Below, piece after piece: positions 63,052 to 64,000 of a stretch of DNA of 64,000 bases. The stretch is taken from positions 124,001 to 188,000 of the forward strand of contig NZ_PHQQ01000005.1 of assembly GCF_002909235.1 (NCBI RefSeq), written 5' to 3'. The stretch's first letter is position 1. Every line of letters starts with the position of its first letter. The position numbers and the translations under genes are program-made. The DNA is from Arenibacter catalasegens (GTDB taxonomy: Bacteria; Bacteroidota; Bacteroidia; Flavobacteriales; Flavobacteriaceae). The notes below the pieces were generated by a model. It saw only the letters and a list, made by a program, of their open reading frames with translations. It was not told where the DNA came from and ran no database searches.

Positions 63052-63328
63052 CTAATATTTTTTTTAGTCTAATTTTAATTCTTTTCACACGTACACCAAT
63101 ATTATTCGGATTTGTTCCAATAATTTCAGCAATTTCTTGATACGGTTTTTCTTCTAAATAAAGCATGATAATAGCTCTATCTATTTCAGAAAGTTTTCTA
63201 ATAGCATCGTATAATAAATTTAAGGATTCGTCTGAAAATGCATAATTATCTTCAGTTTCTTCAGCAGGTAAAGAATCAGATACAAAGTGTTGAAAATTAT
63301 TTTTCCTTTTCTTAAGTAAAGTTAAACA
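63035..63328 (-). pseudogene. ECF sigma factor, N-terminally truncated by an IS element
   Basis: The last ~97 codons of an ECF sigma-70 factor are readable on the minus strand. The end of region 2 reads CLTLLKKRKN, then an acidic linker, and region 4 has LSEIDRAIIMLYLEEKPYQE and IAEIIGTNPNNIGVRVKRIK before the stop at 63035. Upstream of Cys at 63328 the frame passes into IS sequence and meets a stop, so region 2 and the start are lost from here. The missing part should lie on the far side of the IS, past the window end. Its operon partners are intact. Confidence 0.85.
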
Positions 63329-64000
63329 GACGTGGCCGTTGCAGAAGTGCTCTACGTATAAGATATTGACCCTAGTAGGTTGTTTTTACGGAGCCATTCG
63401 GAGAACCGGCCTTGGTTGGATTTGCCGGATAAAAATGGTCAGGAAGCCTTGGAATGCGTCCATGATCGTCCTGAAAATCCGAATGGAGGGTTTCCCTCCC
63501 CCTTTCTTAAGGTACTTTTTCAGGTTGAATGCGATCGCTGCCATGAGCATGACCTTGTGGGCACCGGCCTTGCCAAGCACGCCTATTTTTCTTAGACCGT
63601 AGAACTGGGTAAGGCTACCGAATACGGGCTCCACCGTACTTTGCCTCAGATTTTTCATCCGTTTGCCCTTTTCACTGTGCTGTCTGGCGTAGGCCCTCAA
63701 GTATTGCTCGTCATAGATCGTTCTGATTATCTTTTTGCATTTTGTATTCGGCACACATTGGGGTTTCATGGGGCAGGCCTTGCAGTCCTTCGGTGCCGCC
63801 CAGTAGTTTTTCAGTACGTTCCCGTCCCTGTTGGTATAGAATGCCTTGAAGGGCAAGGGCCTGTTCATCGGGCATCTATATTCATCCCTTTCCTTATTAT
63901 AGGGAAAGCCTTCTATTTTAGGTTTGTACTTCCCGAAAACGGGTATCCATCCGATGACCTTCCGTTGCTCGAGAAAATGGTAGTTGGCGCCATTGGAATA
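63329..64000 (-). mobile_element. IS1182-family insertion sequence, partial
   Basis: The element starts where sigma homology ends and runs off the right edge, with its transposase on the minus strand. The exact end and target duplication are not visible because the inverted repeat partner is outside. Confidence 0.85.
63386..64000 (-). CDS. IS1182-family transposase, partial (C-terminal ~204 residues)
   Basis: The frame is open from the window edge to the stop at 63386; an internal ATG at 63868 is not the true start. The visible region starts YSNGANYHFLEQRKVIGW, has CRCP-type Cys positions (YRCPMN, DCKACPMKPQC, PNTKC) and ends with FGLRKIGVLGKAGAHKVMLM-like helices (HKVMLMAAIAFNLKKY). These match the C-terminal part of DDE transposases of the IS1182 family, which carry the last catalytic Glu in the TVEPVFGSL region. 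Apparently intact so far as visible. Confidence 0.9.
   Translation of the reverse strand, partial: YSNGANYHFLEQRKVIGWIPVFGKYKPKIEGFPYNKERDEYRCPMNRPLPFKAFYTNRDGNVLKNYWAAPKDCKACPMKPQCVPNTKCKKIIRTIYDEQYLRAYARQHSEKGKRMKNLRQSTVEPVFGSLTQFYGLRKIGVLGKAGAHKVMLMAAIAFNLKKYLKKGGGKPSIRIFRTIMDAFQGFLTIFIRQIQPRPVLRMAP

Noticed and set aside
1-64000. tRNA or rRNA genes
   Set aside because: I looked for TTCGA/TTCAA arms next to CCA-like ends and for rRNA core motifs and saw none convincing; a tRNAscan-SE run would decide.

Overview
The window looks like a chromosome segment of a marine-type Flavobacteriaceae (Bacteroidota). Supporting signs are the AT-rich sequence, a 287-residue primary-type sigma factor, many short-lipobox lipoproteins, a SusC-style TonB receptor with a carboxypeptidase-like N-domain, a menaquinone gene (menB), few Shine-Dalgarno sites, and several TAnnTTTG promoter cores of the Bacteroidota type. 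No rRNA, tRNA or CRISPR array was recognised.

Layout. 1-5.5 kb: a two-component system (kinase cut by the window edge), a spondin-domain lipoprotein, two small membrane proteins and a divergent TruA-type pseudouridine synthase. 5.6-11.7 kb: housekeeping genes (CorA, CysM/CysE, a DUF2461 protein, a hot-dog thioesterase, an M19 dipeptidase). 11.8-15.8 kb: a hybrid histidine kinase that has lost its phospho-accepting histidine, a HEAT-like membrane-anchored protein, and two tiny paralogous peptides (32 and 33 aa). 15.8-23.8 kb: sigma factor, DUF6155, helicase, glycosyltransferase, menB, and a single-domain helicase-like gene lying between two ~100 bp direct repeats, followed by two unlisted small membrane ORFs and a TonB plug-only protein. 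23.9-35.3 kb: envelope genes (an FRG protein, 3D-domain lipoprotein, amidase, M14 peptidase, a phosphodiesterase/alkaline phosphatase fusion, OmpA, VWA, NagB-like).

35.5-45.3 kb is the main metabolic unit. It encodes a two-subunit molybdenum hydroxylase of the isoquinoline 1-oxidoreductase type, with its Moco genes (moaD, moaA, mobA, a MoeB-rhodanese, moeA, xdhC, mocA) and an embedded ChbG-family deacetylase. The cluster can make, nucleotide-load and sulfurate the cofactor, but moaC, moaE and a MogA/MoaB gene are absent from it. An exported amidohydrolase follows.

46.7-50.1 kb carries a small ORF, a His-rich membrane protein and a TonB receptor, probably for metal uptake. 50.2-51.4 kb is a dense field of REP-like hairpins. 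51.5-60.7 kb has RecQ, a tandem pair of near-identical phosphoesterases, a lipoprotein, a coiled-coil protein between two ~360 bp repeats, and a four-domain CHRD lipoprotein. 60.7-61.8 kb is a gene-free, inverted-repeat-rich segment that looks like a degenerate non-autonomous mobile element. The window ends in an ECF sigma/putative anti-sigma operon whose sigma gene is cut by an IS1182-family element running off the right edge.

The least explained items are the micropeptide pair beside the histidine-less kinase, the repeat-bracketed genes at 21.5-22.5 and 57.2-58.9 kb, the hidden small membrane ORFs, and the inverted-repeat element at 60.85-61.56 kb.
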